A stretch of 6,315 nucleotides of DNA from Erginobacter sp964587835 (GTDB lineage Bacteria; Auribacterota; Erginobacteria; Erginobacterales; Erginobacteraceae), in assembly GCA_964587835.1 (NCBI GenBank), contig CAZPMN010000061.1, positions 1 to 6,315 of the forward strand. The letters run 5' to 3'. Position 1 is the stretch's first letter, and each line of letters opens with the position of its first letter. The notes below the pieces were generated by a model that was given only the letters and a program-made list of their open reading frames with translations, had not been told where the DNA came from and made no database searches. Positions 6,250-6,315 of this stretch are shown here, piece by piece. The position numbers were made by a program, and so were the translations under genes.

Positions 6250-6315
6250 CTTGTAAATGGATTGATAACGTTCAAATGTTGATGCCTGAGGGTACAGTGA
6301 CGCTCTGAACCCAGA

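Overview
The window holds one Gram-negative tripartite efflux operon, an unrelated potassium-channel-like gene, and a compact palindromic repeat between them. All five protein genes read on the minus strand. The DNA is GC-rich, with a strong G/C preference at third codon positions. An outer-membrane factor and a periplasmic adaptor mean a diderm bacterium. The base composition and this style of operon would fit a delta-proteobacterium-like or similar environmental lineage, but that is inference and the sequence alone does not fix the taxon.

Layout along transcription, from high to low coordinates: (1) 6249-5683, a small membrane protein with a perfect TVGYGD potassium selectivity filter. (2) 5675-5487, a composite of nested inverted repeats starting eight bases after the channel stop codon, with no coding capacity. 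(3) 5425-5383, a sigma70-like promoter whose -10 lies inside a perfect 20-bp palindrome, the likely operator. (4) 5377-4772, a TetR/AcrR-family repressor. (5) 4788-3211, a TolC/NodT-type outer-membrane factor with a lipoprotein signal. (6) 3214-2045, a membrane-fusion (adaptor) protein. (7) 2048 to the window edge, the first 682 residues of an AcrB-like RND pump; its C-terminal third is outside the window.

The four efflux genes overlap their neighbours by 17, 4 and 4 nt and each downstream gene has its own Shine-Dalgarno sequence, so they almost certainly form one translationally coupled operon. The simplest model is autoregulation: the TetR protein sits on the palindrome over its own promoter and represses itself and the whole pump until an unknown ligand releases it. 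The adaptor carries the RLS motif used to dock on TolC-type channels, and the operon supplies its own channel, so the system looks self-contained.

I see no new defence or biosynthetic system. The points most worth a second look are the operator/promoter overlap, the nested repeat (with a tRNA-like stretch in its left arm), and the Asp-Asn pair in the proton-relay helix of the pump.
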